NCBI GenBank assembly: GCA_945906815.1
Contig: CAMDRT010000004.1
Coordinates: 1-64,000, forward strand
DNA length: 64,000 bases
Direction: 5' to 3'
DNA from: Bordetella parapertussis
GTDB lineage: Bacteria > Pseudomonadota > Gammaproteobacteria > Burkholderiales > SG8-41
In this document: positions 17,025-27,012 of the stretch, piece after piece
How the letters are laid out: every line of letters begins with the position of its first letter
How positions within the stretch are numbered: the first letter of the stretch is position 1
Made by a program: the position numbers and the translations under genes
The notes under the pieces: model-generated
Databases searched by the model: none
What the model saw: only the letters and a program-made list of their open reading frames with translations
What the model was told of the DNA's origin: nothing

Positions 17025-18464
17025 TTAGAAGCTTTGCAGTTGTTGCTCAGTGGGTTCGGCACAGCAGTACCACGGTTCGGATAGACGTGCGATGGGTGCG
17101 CCAAAATCCGCCTGCGTGAGTGGCGGCGCAGAACGACCGAGCGCATCGTGCGTGAGGCGCCAGATTTGTTCGAAGATGTCGGTGCGCGCTAACGCTAGTT
17201 GATCACCTTGCGCGGCACAGGCCTGCACCAGCTTTTGTAGTGCATCTACACGCGGGTCAAGGTGCCGCCACGGATAGCCGAGCAATTTCGTATCGAACGG
17301 CTCAATCATGTCCTGGAAACCGGGCAATTGAAGCAAATAAGAACCTTCCGGCACCAGCAGGCGAATACATAGCTGAATCGAAGGCACAGCCTCCACTAAA
17401 CGCAAACGCAGCAGCGTGCTTAGTAGGTCGAGGTATTCCTCCAGCGTGGTCCAGGGCGTGAATGACACAAACGTGGGCGCCAGGAATATTTCCGCTTCGC
17501 GGCACAGTTGCAAAGCGCGTTCGAAATCGGCACGCGTATGGTTCTTGGCAAAATAGTCCAGCACCTTGTCATCTACCGACTCGACCGCTGATGTCACGAA
17601 TAAACAACCTGCCGCCCTGAGCGCCGGCAACAGTTCGGCATGGTTGATCAGGTGCTGAATCTTGATGGTGGCGTCGAAGCTCAAGTGGGGAAATTTGGCG
17701 TGCATTGCCGTAACCACTTTCATGGCATGTGTCGGCCCGTTGAAAAAATCCGGGTCGCCGAAAGAAATGTGCGCAGCCCCCGCCTGCACCTGCTGCAGGA
17801 TGTCCGCCATCACCACCGCGATTGGCACAATGCGAAATTTACCTTCATACACTGGCACCACCGGGCAATGGCGGCACAAATGCTTGCAGCCCCGGCTTGC
17901 CTCAATGAAGCCCACCATTTTTTTACCGCCGCCTGGCAATATCAAATGGGCGTAGCGCTCCAACTGTGGCAAGCCGGAGCGGTCAGGGGTAATGAATTCT
18001 ATTTTGGCTAGATTGATAACAGGCTCAGTTTGCACGACGCCCGCGTCGCCGCTGCACAGCCGCTGCGCCAGGCTCACCAGCCCTGGCTCAAATTCCCCAC
18101 CCAGTATGGTTTGAACGCCGAGGCCGCGTAGCAACTTTTGGTTCATCGGCGCATACAAGCCATACACGCACAAATGCGCCTGCGGCGCGATGTCACGAAT
18201 GCGCGGGACAGCTTCTATCGCAATGCGGGTGGCGGTATGCATGCCCACATAAATAGCAACCAGGCCCGCATGCTTCAGGATTTCGGGATCGAGCTTCTGC
18301 AGCGAAAGATCGAGGCAGGTCACCGCAATGCCCTCGCGCTTGAGCCAAGCGGCAGGCTCGCTCAGCGCAAACGGCTGCCGCCCCAACTCATAGGGATTTA
18401 TGAGAACGACCTGGAAGGGGCCGGCCGCCTCGGGCGCAGGCCGTGGTCCCACCTGGGGCAACAT
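17025..18464 (-). CDS. CCAEP-tail radical SAM protein
   Basis: 479 residues. An N-terminal B12-binding-like Rossmann domain (VVLINPYELGRQ; IYVGMHTATRIA) without an obvious DxHxxG is followed by a radical SAM core with Cys193, Cys197 and Cys200 (CKHLCRHC) binding a 4Fe-4S cluster. The extreme C-terminus reads WYCCAEPTEQQLQSF, the CUAEP/CCAEP signature; in selenoprotein forms the first of these pairs includes Sec, but here codons TGC TGT (17066-17061) encode two Cys. ATG 18464. It lies 11 bases after DUF971 and 9 bases before the ATP-grasp gene. The biochemical role is not known to me. Confidence 0.9.
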   Translation of the reverse strand: MLPQVGPRPAPEAAGPFQVVLINPYELGRQPFALSEPAAWLKREGIAVTCLDLSLQKLDPEILKHAGLVAIYVGMHTATRIAIEAVPRIRDIAPQAHLCVYGLYAPMNQKLLRGLGVQTILGGEFEPGLVSLAQRLCSGDAGVVQTEPVINLAKIEFITPDRSGLPQLERYAHLILPGGGKKMVGFIEASRGCKHLCRHCPVVPVYEGKFRIVPIAVVMADILQQVQAGAAHISFGDPDFFNGPTHAMKVVTAMHAKFPHLSFDATIKIQHLINHAELLPALRAAGCLFVTSAVESVDDKVLDYFAKNHTRADFERALQLCREAEIFLAPTFVSFTPWTTLEEYLDLLSTLLRLRLVEAVPSIQLCIRLLVPEGSYLLQLPGFQDMIEPFDTKLLGYPWRHLDPRVDALQKLVQACAAQGDQLALARTDIFEQIWRLTHDALGRSAPPLTQADFGAPIARLSEPWYCCAEPTEQQLQSF

Positions 18465-18475
18465 GGATGGACCAG

Positions 18476-18877
18476 CTATTTTGATTTAGGCCGCTGACCG
18501 AAGGGCGCGGGGCCCGGCTCGCGGCTCGCCCCGGCGTCCTCCATGCGCTTGAGATAGCGCTGCCACATCTCCTCCTGGTGCAGACCGTACTCGTACAGCA
18601 CCTCCCATGAGTAGATCCCGGTATTGTGGCCGTCAGAAAAGGTAGGCTGGATGGCGTAGGTTCCGACCGGTTCTATCGCAGTGATCTCGATGGTCCTTTT
18701 GCCGATCTGGAGCACTTCCTGGCCCGGACCGTGGCCGCTTACTTCGGCGGACGGCGAATAGACGCGCAGGAACTCGCACGGCAGACTGAATGTCTTGCCG
18801 TCGTTGAACTCGATTTCGAGCACGCGCGATTTTTGGTGCAGCTTGATTTCAGTGGGTCGTGGCGTATGGGTGTTCAT
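18476..18877 (-). CDS. DUF971 domain protein
   Basis: 133 residues. The family (also found as the N-terminal domain of gamma-butyrobetaine hydroxylases) shows TEIKLHQKSRVLEIEFNDG, SLPCEFLRVYSPSAEV, and GIYSWEVLYEYG with a short charged tail. Function in bacteria is unclear; a link with iron-sulfur proteins has been suggested for relatives. ATG 18877 is the first Met of the domain. It sits between yggX (37-base gap) and the radical SAM gene, so it is in the same operon. Confidence 0.9.
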   Translation of the reverse strand: MNTHTPRPTEIKLHQKSRVLEIEFNDGKTFSLPCEFLRVYSPSAEVSGHGPGQEVLQIGKRTIEITAIEPVGTYAIQPTFSDGHNTGIYSWEVLYEYGLHQEEMWQRYLKRMEDAGASREPGPAPFGQRPKSK

Positions 18878-18914
18878 AGTGTCATTCGGGGGCGTGTTAG
18901 CGCGGCGCCACGGC

Positions 18915-19190
18915 CTATTTCTGTGACGGCGGGATATAGCCGGCGGCAACGTCGGCGCCGCTGCCGAAAAAATGTTGATCCAATTGCTGCACGAGGTAGT
19001 CGCGCGCCTTCTTGTCGGCGAGGTTAAGCCGGTTCTCGTTCACCAGCATCTTCTGCTGCTCGAGCCACTGCTTCCATGCTTCCTTCGACACATTATCGAA
19101 GATGCGCTTGCCGAGCGCGCCCGGATACGGCGCGAAATCGAGCCCCTCGGCCTCGCGCCCGAGCTTGATGCACTTGACCATGCGCGCCAT
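18915..19190 (-). CDS. yggX: oxidative damage protection / Fe(2+)-trafficking protein YggX
   Basis: 91-residue cytoplasmic protein with the family opening [10 protein letters not shown] (conserved Cys7), [10 protein letters not shown] and [31 protein letters not shown]. YggX protects iron-sulfur enzymes against oxidants. ATG 19190 has GAGGAG upstream; the longer frame to 19223 is rejected. It leads a run with DUF971, a radical SAM protein (4Fe-4S) and an ATP-grasp gene. Confidence 0.95.
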   Translation of the reverse strand: MARMVKCIKLGREAEGLDFAPYPGALGKRIFDNVSKEAWKQWLEQQKMLVNENRLNLADKKARDYLVQQLDQHFFGSGADVAAGYIPPSQK

Positions 19191-19398
19191 GGACGAACTC
19201 CTCAGGACGGCCATCGTCGGCACGACGACCTATCCGGCGAGTATAGCAGTGCGTCAGCCAAAACGGAGTTTGCCGGTGACCGGGCCCCTACGCGCGCGCT
19301 CGGCGCAGCTATCGGCGTGTAGCGGTGCCGCTTGAAGTTGCGCGTAGGCCATTACCGCGAGATTGCCCTGAGCAACGGGTGTCATTGCGTATCACGCA

Positions 19399-19773
19399 TC
19401 AGGTCTGCGGGCGCAGACTGACGTGCGCGGATACCACGCGCCACCCTTCAGGCGTGCGCATCCAGGTCTGGCTCTGGCGGCCCAGGCGTGCGCCGCGCGC
19501 GAACTCGCAGTTGGCCGTGGCGAAATCGCGGCCATAGCTGGTGATCTCGGTGCGCACCAGCGTGCGCTCCATCCCCAGCGGCGAACGGCCGTTGCGAAAC
19601 GCCTGAATTTCGTCGTGACCGTAGAGGTTCTCGTCCACGCCGTAGCGTATGGTGCGCGGGTCTTGCCAGAATAATTCTCCCAGCACCGCGACATCGTTGG
19701 TGACCAGCGCGTGTTCATAACGCGCGAACACCGCGTCGACTTCAGCCACCACTTCGGGGATGTTGATCTGCAT
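19399..19773 (-). CDS. AtzH/HpxZ-like SnoaL-fold protein
   Basis: 124 residues, cystatin-like NTF2/SnoaL fold, of the DUF3225 kind: [46 protein letters not shown] and [19 protein letters not shown]. Relatives act with amidases in oxalurate (HpxZ) or cyanurate (AtzH) catabolism, but no amidase is adjacent here. ATG 19773 has GGAG upstream. It is divergent from maeB with a 212-base shared promoter region. The call is by recognised sequence pattern. Confidence 0.8.
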   Translation of the reverse strand: MQINIPEVVAEVDAVFARYEHALVTNDVAVLGELFWQDPRTIRYGVDENLYGHDEIQAFRNGRSPLGMERTLVRTEITSYGRDFATANCEFARGARLGRQSQTWMRTPEGWRVVSAHVSLRPQT

Positions 19774-19985
19774 GTTTGAGGCTCCTTGGGCGCGGCCGGT
19801 ACTTAGGTGAAAAGCATTACTGGGCGATCTGTTATATACAACGTTATACTCAGAAAATCCCGTGCCAGCGTTGCTGCCTGCCCAGCACAAAGCGTTACCC
19901 ACTGATTTTATGGGTTTTTTTATTTACGCGCAGCACTGCATCATGCCTGCTTGCGCCGCTACAGTTACTGACAAATTCAAAGCTT

Positions 19986-22280
19986 ATGGACGACCAACTG
20001 CGCAAGGCCGCGCTCGATTACCATCGTTTTCCCACGCCGGGCAAGATAGCCATCGCACCAACCAAAGGGTTGGTGAATCAGCGCGATCTGGCACTGGCGT
20101 ATACGCCTGGTGTGGCGGCGGCATGCGAGGCCATCGTTGCCGACCCGGCCGAGGCGCGCAACCTGACTTCACGCGGCAATCTGGTGGGGGTGATCACCAA
20201 CGGCACAGCAGTGCTGGGTCTGGGCGCGATCGGCCCGCTGGCGGCCAAGCCAGTGATGGAAGGCAAAGCGGTGTTGTTCAAGAAGTTCGCTGGCATTGAT
20301 GTGTTCGACATCGAAGTCAATGAACGCGATCCGTTGAAGCTGATCGAAATTATCGCCGCGCTGGAGCCGACGTTCGGCGGCATCAATCTCGAGGACATCA
20401 AGGCGCCGGAGTGTTTTATCGTCGAGCGTGCTTTGCGTTCGCGCATGAAAATTCCGGTGTTCCATGACGATCAGCACGGCACCGCGATTACTGTGGGCGC
20501 GGCGATCATGAATGGCCTCAAGGTGGTCGGCAAGGATATCGGCAGTATCAAGCTGGTGGTGTCGGGTGCGGGCGCGGCGGCACTGGCGTGCCTGGGCTTG
20601 CTGGTGAAACTGGGCGTGCGCCTTGAAAACATCATCGTCACCGACATCAAAGGCGTGGTGTATCAGGGCCGTACCGAGGAAATGGATCCGGACAAAGCGG
20701 TGTATGCGATAGACACCGCTGCGCGCACGCTGGGCGAAGTGATCGAAGGCGCGGACGTATTCCTCGGGGTGTCGGCGGGCGGGGTGTTAAAGCAGGAGAT
20801 GGTGCGCAGGATGGCGCCGAGGCCGCTGATACTGGCGCTGGCCAATCCCGAGCCGGAAATTTTGCCGGAACTGGTGCGCGAGGTGCGGCCCGACGCGGTG
20901 ATCGCCACGGGACGCTCCGATTATCCGAATCAAGTAAATAACGTATTGTGTTTTCCGTTCGTGTTTCGCGGTGCGCTGGATGCGGGTGCGACCACGATTA
21001 CCACCGAGATGGAGCTGGCAGCGGTGCGCGCCATCGCCGAGCTCGCGCAAGCCGTGCAGTCCGACAGGGTGGCGGCGGCCTATGGCGAGCAGCAACAGCC
21101 GTTTGGCCCTGAATACATTATTCCGCGCCCGTTCGATCCGCGCCTGATAGCCCAGATTGCGCCCGCCGTTGCCAAGGCCGCCATGGACAGCGGCGTAGCG
21201 ACACGGCCGATCGCCGATTTTGACGCCTATCGCGATCGACTCAATCAGTTTGTCTATCAGTCGGGCCAGATCATGCGGCCGCTATTCGCAGCGGCGAAAC
21301 AAGCACCCCGGCGCGTGGTGTATGCCGAGGGTGAGGAAGAGCGTTTCCTGCACGCCGCGCAACTGGTGGTGGACGAAGGCATTGCGCGGCCAGTGCTGAT
21401 CGGCCGCCCGGATGTCATCGACGCGCGCATCGAGCGGCTGGGCCTGCGTTTGCGGCGCAACCAGCATTTTGATGTAGTCGACCCTGGCAACGACCCGCGT
21501 TACCGCGAATATTGGAGTGAGTACTACCGGCTCACGCAACGCCAGGGCGTATCCATCGAACTGGCCAAGCTCGACATGCGGCGATTGCCGACACTGATCG
21601 GCGCCATGCTGGTGCATAGGGGTGCGGCGGATGCGATGCTGTGCGGCATCCACGGCCAGTACAGCCGTCACCTGCGTTATATCGATCGCGTCATCGGCAA
21701 ACGCGCGGGCGTAAACCATTATTCGGCCATGAACGCGCTGCTGCTGCCCAAAGGCACGGTGTTTATTTGCGACACCTACGTCACGTTCGACCCCAGTGCC
21801 GCGCAAATCGCCGAATCCACCATCCTCGCGGCAGAGGAAATCCGCCGCTTTGGCATCACCCCCAAAGCGGCGATGCTGTCGCATTCGGCCTTCGGCGGCG
21901 GCGATACGCCCACCGCGACTAAAATGCGCGCCGCGCTTGAACTCGTCACTCAGCTCGCGCCCAACCTTGAAATCGATGGCGAGATGCAGGGTGACATGGC
22001 GCTGTCGGAAGAAATCCGCAGCCGCGCGCTGCCGGACAATCGGCTCAAGGGACAGGCCAATCTGCTGGTGATGCCCAACCTCGATGCCGCAAATATTTCG
22101 TTTAATCTGCTCAAGGCCGCCGCGGGCGATGGCATTACCGTGGGGCCGATACTGCTGGGCGCAGCCAAACCGGTGCATATCATCACGCCCTCATCGACAG
22201 TGCGGCGTATCGTCAATATGACGGCGTTGATCGTGGTGGATGCCGGGGCGCAGCGCGGGGAGCAGAGGAGTTTATTGTGA
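19986..22280 (+). CDS. maeB: NADP-dependent malic enzyme with PTA-like C-terminal domain
   Basis: Converts malate to pyruvate and CO2 with NADP reduction. 764 residues: malic domain ([21 protein letters not shown]), NAD(P)-binding domain ([14 protein letters not shown]), and phosphate-acetyltransferase-like C-terminal domain (residues ~430-764; [22 protein letters not shown]). The PTA-like part is usually regulatory, not catalytic. ATG 19986 gives the standard length; the longer frame from 19776 is an artefact. It is followed by fumC, a pair that would link fumarate, malate and pyruvate. Confidence 0.95.
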   Translation: MDDQLRKAALDYHRFPTPGKIAIAPTKGLVNQRDLALAYTPGVAAACEAIVADPAEARNLTSRGNLVGVITNGTAVLGLGAIGPLAAKPVMEGKAVLFKKFAGIDVFDIEVNERDPLKLIEIIAALEPTFGGINLEDIKAPECFIVERALRSRMKIPVFHDDQHGTAITVGAAIMNGLKVVGKDIGSIKLVVSGAGAAALACLGLLVKLGVRLENIIVTDIKGVVYQGRTEEMDPDKAVYAIDTAARTLGEVIEGADVFLGVSAGGVLKQEMVRRMAPRPLILALANPEPEILPELVREVRPDAVIATGRSDYPNQVNNVLCFPFVFRGALDAGATTITTEMELAAVRAIAELAQAVQSDRVAAAYGEQQQPFGPEYIIPRPFDPRLIAQIAPAVAKAAMDSGVATRPIADFDAYRDRLNQFVYQSGQIMRPLFAAAKQAPRRVVYAEGEEERFLHAAQLVVDEGIARPVLIGRPDVIDARIERLGLRLRRNQHFDVVDPGNDPRYREYWSEYYRLTQRQGVSIELAKLDMRRLPTLIGAMLVHRGAADAMLCGIHGQYSRHLRYIDRVIGKRAGVNHYSAMNALLLPKGTVFICDTYVTFDPSAAQIAESTILAAEEIRRFGITPKAAMLSHSAFGGGDTPTATKMRAALELVTQLAPNLEIDGEMQGDMALSEEIRSRALPDNRLKGQANLLVMPNLDAANISFNLLKAAAGDGITVGPILLGAAKPVHIITPSSTVRRIVNMTALIVVDAGAQRGEQRSLL

Positions 22281-22290
22281 GCGGATGAAA

Positions 22291-22365
22291 TAACCCCACC
22301 CCCACCCTAACCCTATGGGAAGAGTTCCTCCCCCTTCAAGGGGGAGGTTAGGAGAGGGATGGGGT
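22291..22365. repeat. GC-rich interspersed repeat, copy 2 (short)
   Basis: Between maeB and fumC: CACCCCCACCCTAACCC, then the hairpin CCTCCCCCTTCAAGGGGGAGG, then AGAGGGATGGGGT. It is related to the longer copies at 149-268 and 38869-38984 but lacks the CATGAATTGCGA tail. The hairpin has no T-run, so it is not a standard terminator. Confidence 0.65.
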
Positions 22366-22406
22366 CGGTTCACCCGCTCACGCTTGATCTTTACTTAGGA
22401 GCGACC

Positions 22407-23822
22407 ATGACCCAAACCAGAACCGAACACGACACCATGGGCGACATTGCTGTCGCCAACGACAAACTGTGGGGCGCGCAGACCGAGCGCAGCCTGCATC
22501 ATTTTCACTTTCCCGGCGAGACCATGCCGCACGCCGTGGTGATGGCGCAGGTGATGGTGAAAAAAGCCGCAGCGCTGACCAATATGGCACTCGGCGTGCT
22601 CGATAAGAAAAAGGGCGCGGCTATCGTCACCGCCGCTGACGAGGCGCTGGCCGGCAAACTCGATGCGCATTTTCCGCTGGTGGTGTGGCAAACCGGCTCC
22701 GGCACACAGACCAATATGAACGTCAACGAGGTGTTGGCGAATCGCGCATCGGAAATCCTGGGCGGCAAGCGCGGCATGGCGCGGCTGGTGCACGAGAACG
22801 ACGACGTGAACAAAGGTCAATCGTCGAACGACACGTTCCCCACGGCGATGCACGTGGCAGCGGTAATCGCGCTGGAGCGACAGCTTAAACCTGCGGTCAA
22901 ACAACTGCGCGACACGCTGCACAAAAAAGCCAACAAATTCATGCACATCGTGAAAATCGGCCGCACCCACCTGCAGGACGCAACGCCGCTCACCCTGGGG
23001 CAGGAATTTTCCGCTTATGTGGCGCAACTCGATCATGGCCTGAAGCATGTGCAGGCGGCGCTGCCGCATCTGTGCGAACTCGCACTGGGCGGCACGGCGG
23101 TGGGCACGGGGCTGAATGCGCACCCGAAGTTTGCCAAGGATGTCGCGGCGCAGCTTAAAAAACTCACCGGCTTGCCGTTTGTCACCGCGCCCAATAAGTT
23201 TGAAGCGCTGGGTTCGTGCGACGGTGTGGTGCATGCGCATGGCGCGCTCAAAACACTGGCGGCATCGCTGATGAAAATCGCCAACGATATCCGCTGGCTG
23301 TCGAGCGGCCCGCGTTGCGGCATTGCCGAAATTATTATTCCTGAAAACGAGCCGGGCAGTTCCATCATGCCGGGCAAGGTGAATCCCACGCAATCCGAAT
23401 CGATGACCATGGTGTGTTGTCAGGTGTTCGGCAACGACACCGCGATCAATGTCGGTGGTTCGATGGGCAATTTCGAGTTGAACGTGTTCCGTCCGATGGT
23501 GATTCGCAACTTCATGCACAGCGCGAGCCTGTTGGCGCACGCCTGCCACAACTTTGATGAACATTGCGCGCAGGGAATCGAGCCTGACCTGGCGCGCATC
23601 GATCAACTCATGCGCGAGTCGCTGATGCTGGTGACGGCGCTGAATCCGCACATCGGTTATGCCAATGCGGCTGCCATAGCCAAAAACGCGCACAAAAAAG
23701 GCCTCACACTCAAGGCGTCGGCGATCGCGATGGGCCATGTCACGTCCGAGCAATTCGACCAGTGGGTGCGGCCGGAAAATATGGTGGGGATTAAACTGAA
23801 AACGAGTAAAGCGAAGAAGTAA
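22407..23822 (+). CDS. fumC: fumarate hydratase class II
   Basis: Fe-independent fumarase, fumarate to L-malate in the TCA cycle. 471 residues with the superfamily signature [26 protein letters not shown] substrate region and [19 protein letters not shown] 22407 is preceded by TTAGGAG; the frame from 22359 runs upstream into the repeat and is rejected. It is downstream of maeB on the same strand, separated by the GC-rich repeat. Confidence 0.96.
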   Translation: MTQTRTEHDTMGDIAVANDKLWGAQTERSLHHFHFPGETMPHAVVMAQVMVKKAAALTNMALGVLDKKKGAAIVTAADEALAGKLDAHFPLVVWQTGSGTQTNMNVNEVLANRASEILGGKRGMARLVHENDDVNKGQSSNDTFPTAMHVAAVIALERQLKPAVKQLRDTLHKKANKFMHIVKIGRTHLQDATPLTLGQEFSAYVAQLDHGLKHVQAALPHLCELALGGTAVGTGLNAHPKFAKDVAAQLKKLTGLPFVTAPNKFEALGSCDGVVHAHGALKTLAASLMKIANDIRWLSSGPRCGIAEIIIPENEPGSSIMPGKVNPTQSESMTMVCCQVFGNDTAINVGGSMGNFELNVFRPMVIRNFMHSASLLAHACHNFDEHCAQGIEPDLARIDQLMRESLMLVTALNPHIGYANAAAIAKNAHKKGLTLKASAIAMGHVTSEQFDQWVRPENMVGIKLKTSKAKK

Positions 23823-23906
23823 AGCGCAAGGGACGCAGTGGTCAATGTCGCTATTTAGCGGGAGCAGGTAGGCGTGAGCCCGCGAACGTCGACAGAAAAA
23901 CCATTA

Positions 23907-23980
23907 ACCACGGACAACGCGGAACACACGGAAAAACCTCACGCCCCAGTTCTTTCCGCGTATTCCGTATGTTCCGCGGT
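23907..23980. repeat. imperfect inverted repeat (CGGAACA/CGGAAT family)
   Basis: Arms 23907-23934 (ACCACGGACAACGCGGAA...) and 23953-23980 (...TTCCGTATGTTCCGCGGT) are complementary at about 21 of 28 positions. The surrounding gap 23823-23997 holds no gene. The sequence resembles the dispersed ACCACGGACRACACGGA elements seen in many proteobacterial genomes. Confidence 0.6.
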
Positions 23981-23997
23981 AAATCGCCCTTAAGACA

Positions 23998-24987
23998 GTG
24001 CCATTGGACTGTAAAGTGACTACGCTGCGTATTGCGGCTATGTACGCTTGTGCGCTGTCAGGTAACGCTGCCCACGCGCAACCCGCCGACCTCTATCCCT
24101 CCAAGCCGGTGCGCGTGATCGTCGGCCTTGCCCCCGGCGGTGGCACCGACATCATCGCGCGCCTGCTGACGCAAAAAATGAGCGACAACCTCAAACGCTC
24201 ATTCATCGTTGAAAACCGCACCGGTGCAGGCGGCACCTTGTCTTATGCGCTGGTGGCGAAGTCTGCGGCAGATGGTTACACGCTGCTGGCAGTGGCCAGC
24301 GGCTACGCCATCACGCCGGCGGTGTACCCGAAACTCAGTTATGACCCGATCAAGGATTTCACGCCGATATCGGTGGTGGTACAGGCGCCCATCCTGCTGC
24401 TGGTGCACCCGGCGCTGCCGGCGCGTTCGGTGAAGGAATTGCTCGCACTCGCGCGCAGCCCGCGTGCGCGGCTTGATGCGGCGTCCGCGGGGCACGGCAC
24501 CTCGAACCATCTGGCACTGGAACTTTTCAACAACCTTGCCGGGGTGAAAATCGCGCATGTGCCGTACAAAGGCACCGGACAGGCGCTGGTGGATTTGATG
24601 GCGGGGCAGGTGCAGGTGATGTTCGGCAACATTTTGTCGTCGCTGCAATACGTCAGGATCGGCAGGATACGCGCGCTGGCGGTCACCAGCGTCAAACGCT
24701 CAGGCGTGATGCCCGATTTGCCTACCGTGATCGAGTCCGGTGTGCCCGGCTATGAAACGACGACCTGGCACGGCTGGCTCGGTCCGGCGGGCTTGTCTGC
24801 GGAACTGGTGGTGAAACTCAATGCTGAACTCGCGCGTGCGGTGCGCTCACGCGAGGTGATGGACAAACTCAGTGACGATGGCGGCGAGCCGGTTGCGGGT
24901 TCGCCGGAGCATTTCAAGAGTCATCTCGCCGCTGAAATCGCGCGCTGGCGCAAAGTGGTTCTCGACGCGGGGATACGCGCGGAATAG
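23998..24987 (+). CDS. Bug family substrate-binding protein (4)
   Basis: 329 residues from GTG 23998 (weak Shine-Dalgarno; ATG near 24037 is an alternative). Signal peptide ends at AHAQ, then YPSKPVRVIVGLAPGGGTD, NRTGAGGTLS, AKSAADGYTLL, HVPYKGTGQALVDLMAGQV and a C-terminal FKSHLAAEIARWRKVV. Typical Bug receptor, ligand unknown. It ends 12 bases from the convergent thioesterase stop. Confidence 0.9.
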   Translation: MPLDCKVTTLRIAAMYACALSGNAAHAQPADLYPSKPVRVIVGLAPGGGTDIIARLLTQKMSDNLKRSFIVENRTGAGGTLSYALVAKSAADGYTLLAVASGYAITPAVYPKLSYDPIKDFTPISVVVQAPILLLVHPALPARSVKELLALARSPRARLDAASAGHGTSNHLALELFNNLAGVKIAHVPYKGTGQALVDLMAGQVQVMFGNILSSLQYVRIGRIRALAVTSVKRSGVMPDLPTVIESGVPGYETTTWHGWLGPAGLSAELVVKLNAELARAVRSREVMDKLSDDGGEPVAGSPEHFKSHLAAEIARWRKVVLDAGIRAE

Positions 24988-24999
24988 GCGCGGCGCGTA

Positions 25000-25434
25000 T
25001 CAGGGAGCCGCCAATTTACGCACCGCATCCGGCAGCGCCAGCGGCCGCTGTGTCGCGGAATCCACCCACACCGAAACGCCGTAACCTTCCGCCACCACGG
25101 TGTCGTCGCTGCGCAGCAAATAATGTGTGCGCACGCTGCTTTTGCCCATGCGCCCCAGATAAATTTCAACCGTAACCACACCGGGGTAACGCAACGGCGC
25201 GCGATAGGAGCATGCCGACGCGGCCAGCACCGGTACCGGCGCAGGCGGAATCATCGCCAGCCCCAGTGTATGCACCCAGCCCATGCGCGCTTCTTCCATG
25301 TAACGGTAGTACTCGGCGTTGTTGACGCGGCCATCGGCGTCCATGTCGGCGAAGCGCAGCGGCAGCTCGCAGCGAAATACCAGCGGCCATGCGGTTTGCA
25401 CCGCGATCTCGTTCTGCACAATTTCCAGCATCAT
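25000..25434 (-). CDS. acyl-CoA thioesterase (hot-dog fold, YbgC/4HBT family)
   Basis: 144 residues. The hot-dog thioesterase motif RFADMDADGRVNNAEYYRYMEEAR holds the catalytic Asp region (D/E in DMDADGRVNN). Expected to hydrolyse a short or aromatic acyl-CoA in the cytoplasm. Start ATG 25434 (GTG 25437 and ATG 25431 are adjacent options). Upstream is a possible UP-like sequence GATATCAATAAAAACA. Convergent with Bug (4). Confidence 0.88.
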   Translation of the reverse strand: MMLEIVQNEIAVQTAWPLVFRCELPLRFADMDADGRVNNAEYYRYMEEARMGWVHTLGLAMIPPAPVPVLAASACSYRAPLRYPGVVTVEIYLGRMGKSSVRTHYLLRSDDTVVAEGYGVSVWVDSATQRPLALPDAVRKLAAP

Positions 25435-25506
25435 CACCCTATTAAGATATCAATAAAAACAGTTAGTTACACTACAACTCCGGTTGGCACTTAGCGCGCT
25501 GGCACG

Positions 25507-25533
25507 AAAAAATCCCCCGCCTCGCGGGGGATT
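25507..25533 (-). terminator. rho-independent terminator of the gene at 25557
   Basis: On the minus strand a 10-bp perfect stem (AATCCCCCGC with GCGGGGGATT, 3-base loop) is followed by a T-run (A-run 25507-25512 on plus). It lies 24 bases past the stop codon at 25557, placed to end the small exported-protein gene. Confidence 0.85.
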
Positions 25534-25556
25534 CTGAAACGGGCGCAGCGTGCGCC

Positions 25557-25802
25557 TCAGATGCCCAGGATCTTCATCGCCTTGGCAAGTGTATCGACTG
25601 ATTCCTGATGCTTGCCTGCCTTGTGCGATGCTTCGCCATCGGCGCGATACTTTTTCACCTCAGCCATCTGCGCTGCGCTTAGCTGCGGATTAGTCGCCAG
25701 CGCTGCGTCTATTTTTTTCATATCGGCGGGGCAGTGAAACGCCATCGCCGCGCTACTCACCCATACCAACGCCGCTGCGGTTACGAGTTGCTTCAGTTTC
25801 AT
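25557..25802 (-). CDS. small exported protein of unknown function
   Basis: 81 residues: signal peptide MKLKQLVTAAALVWVSSAAMA (cleavage after AMA), then a mature part of about 60 residues that begins FHCPADMKKIDAAL and is helical and Lys/Ala/Glu-rich, with one Cys. AGGAG-like site upstream (GGAGGAAATTCC). The terminator downstream supports expression. I do not recognise a named family; relatives look like small betaproteobacterial periplasmic proteins. Confidence 0.82.
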   Translation of the reverse strand: MKLKQLVTAAALVWVSSAAMAFHCPADMKKIDAALATNPQLSAAQMAEVKKYRADGEASHKAGKHQESVDTLAKAMKILGI

Positions 25803-25972
25803 GGAATTTCCTCCGGTTTAGTTGAGCCGCTACTCACTCACAGACGCACAGACCACAATCAGCGGCGGCAAAGTCAGTGTAATCCAGCTTCATACGCCGC
25901 TCAAGCTTCGTCGTGCCTCGTTCTGGTACACTCCGGGCCTTGTTTTTACATACATTCAGGGGAGTGGTGATC

Positions 25973-26872
25973 ATGGCTGCGGCAAAGAAAAAACCAGCAA
26001 GTGCGCGCAAATACAGCGATATTCTGTATGAGGTGAAGGATCAGGTGGCCTGGATCACCATCAACCGCCCGCGTGTGCTGAACTGCTTTCGCGAGCAATC
26101 GCTGGACGAGATGATCGACGCCCTGAAATCGACACGCGAAGATCCGACCATTGTGTGCGCAGTAGTAACCGGCGCCGGCGACAAGTCGTTTTCGGCGGGC
26201 GGCGATTTTTACGCCATGAAGCGGCTCAATTTCAACAACGCCTACATGTGGAACGATCGCATGCTGGGACTGGCCATGACCATCCGCGGCCTGCCGATTC
26301 CAGTGATCGCCATGGTGAACGGCTGGTGCATGGGCGGCGGCCACGAGCTCGCGTTATGGTGCGATCTGGTGATTGCATCCGAGAACGCTGTGCTCGGCCA
26401 GACCGGCGCCAAAGTGGGTGCATGCCCGACGGTGGGGGCGACACAATATCTGCCGCGCATCATCGGCGAGCGGCTGGCGCGCGAAATGATTTTTTGCGCC
26501 CGCCGCTTCGGCGCCAAGGAAGCGGTCGAAGTCGGCCTCATCAACAAGTGCGTACCGCAGAAAGATTTACGTGCTGAAACGCTCAAGTGGTGCGAAACCA
26601 TGAAAGGCCACAGCGCACTGACCATCCGCATGACCAAAAAATCACTCAACTCCGAATCCGACATGCTGTATGCCTCATGGCAACAGGGCATGGAGTTGCT
26701 CGCACATGTGTGGGGCTCGGACGAAGCGAATGAAGGCATGAATGCCTTCCTCGCCGGGCGCAAGCCCGACTTCCAGCAATTCCGCCTGCGCGACAAGAAG
26801 ATACTGCAGGCGTATATCGACGGTTGCGCGAAGGATATGAATGCGCCGCCGAGTATGCGCAAGAAGAAGTAA
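25973..26872 (+). CDS. enoyl-CoA hydratase/isomerase family protein (MenB-like)
   Basis: 299-residue crotonase-fold enzyme. Order: Lys-rich start, VAWITINRPRVLNCF, oxyanion strand FSAGGDFYAMK, MVNGWCMGGGHELALWCDL and GAKVGACPTVGATQYLPRIIG, C-terminal MTKKSLNSES. The KVG..-tailored loop resembles MenB and ring-cleaving crotonases rather than ordinary beta-oxidation hydratases. ATG 25973 has GGGGAG upstream. Followed by the CoA-transferase and VOC genes, suggesting a CoA-linked catabolic set. Substrate not determined. Confidence 0.87.
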   Translation: MAAAKKKPASARKYSDILYEVKDQVAWITINRPRVLNCFREQSLDEMIDALKSTREDPTIVCAVVTGAGDKSFSAGGDFYAMKRLNFNNAYMWNDRMLGLAMTIRGLPIPVIAMVNGWCMGGGHELALWCDLVIASENAVLGQTGAKVGACPTVGATQYLPRIIGERLAREMIFCARRFGAKEAVEVGLINKCVPQKDLRAETLKWCETMKGHSALTIRMTKKSLNSESDMLYASWQQGMELLAHVWGSDEANEGMNAFLAGRKPDFQQFRLRDKKILQAYIDGCAKDMNAPPSMRKKK

Positions 26873-26876
26873 TTCG

Positions 26877-26980
26877 TGAACGGGTGAACGGGCAACTTCA
26901 ACAGCACCCCATCCCCCCAATTGCGGGGGTAACTCGTTCACCCGTTCACCCGTTCACCCGTTCACTCGTTCACCCCTTTA
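26877..26980. repeat. octamer repeat (CCCGTTCA family, 6 units, with inverted left arm)
   Basis: Six units CTCGTTCA/CCCGTTCA/CCCCTTTA occupy 26933-26980; two complementary units TGAACGGG lie at 26877-26892. The gap 26893-26932 includes CCCC...GGGGG pairing. Same 8-bp period and similar unit sequence as 13280-13409. It lies just after the hydratase stop, where it could act as a hairpin. Confidence 0.85.
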
Positions 26981-27012
26981 CATTTCGCAGCCCCGCGGTT
27001 TCGCTAATAAAA

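Noticed and set aside
17061..17066. Selenocysteine in the radical SAM tail
   Set aside because: Codons are TGC and TGT, both cysteine; no TGA, so no recoding is needed.
22395..23753. 452-residue minus-strand ORF opposite fumC
   Set aside because: fumC on plus is unambiguous; the antisense protein shows no motifs.
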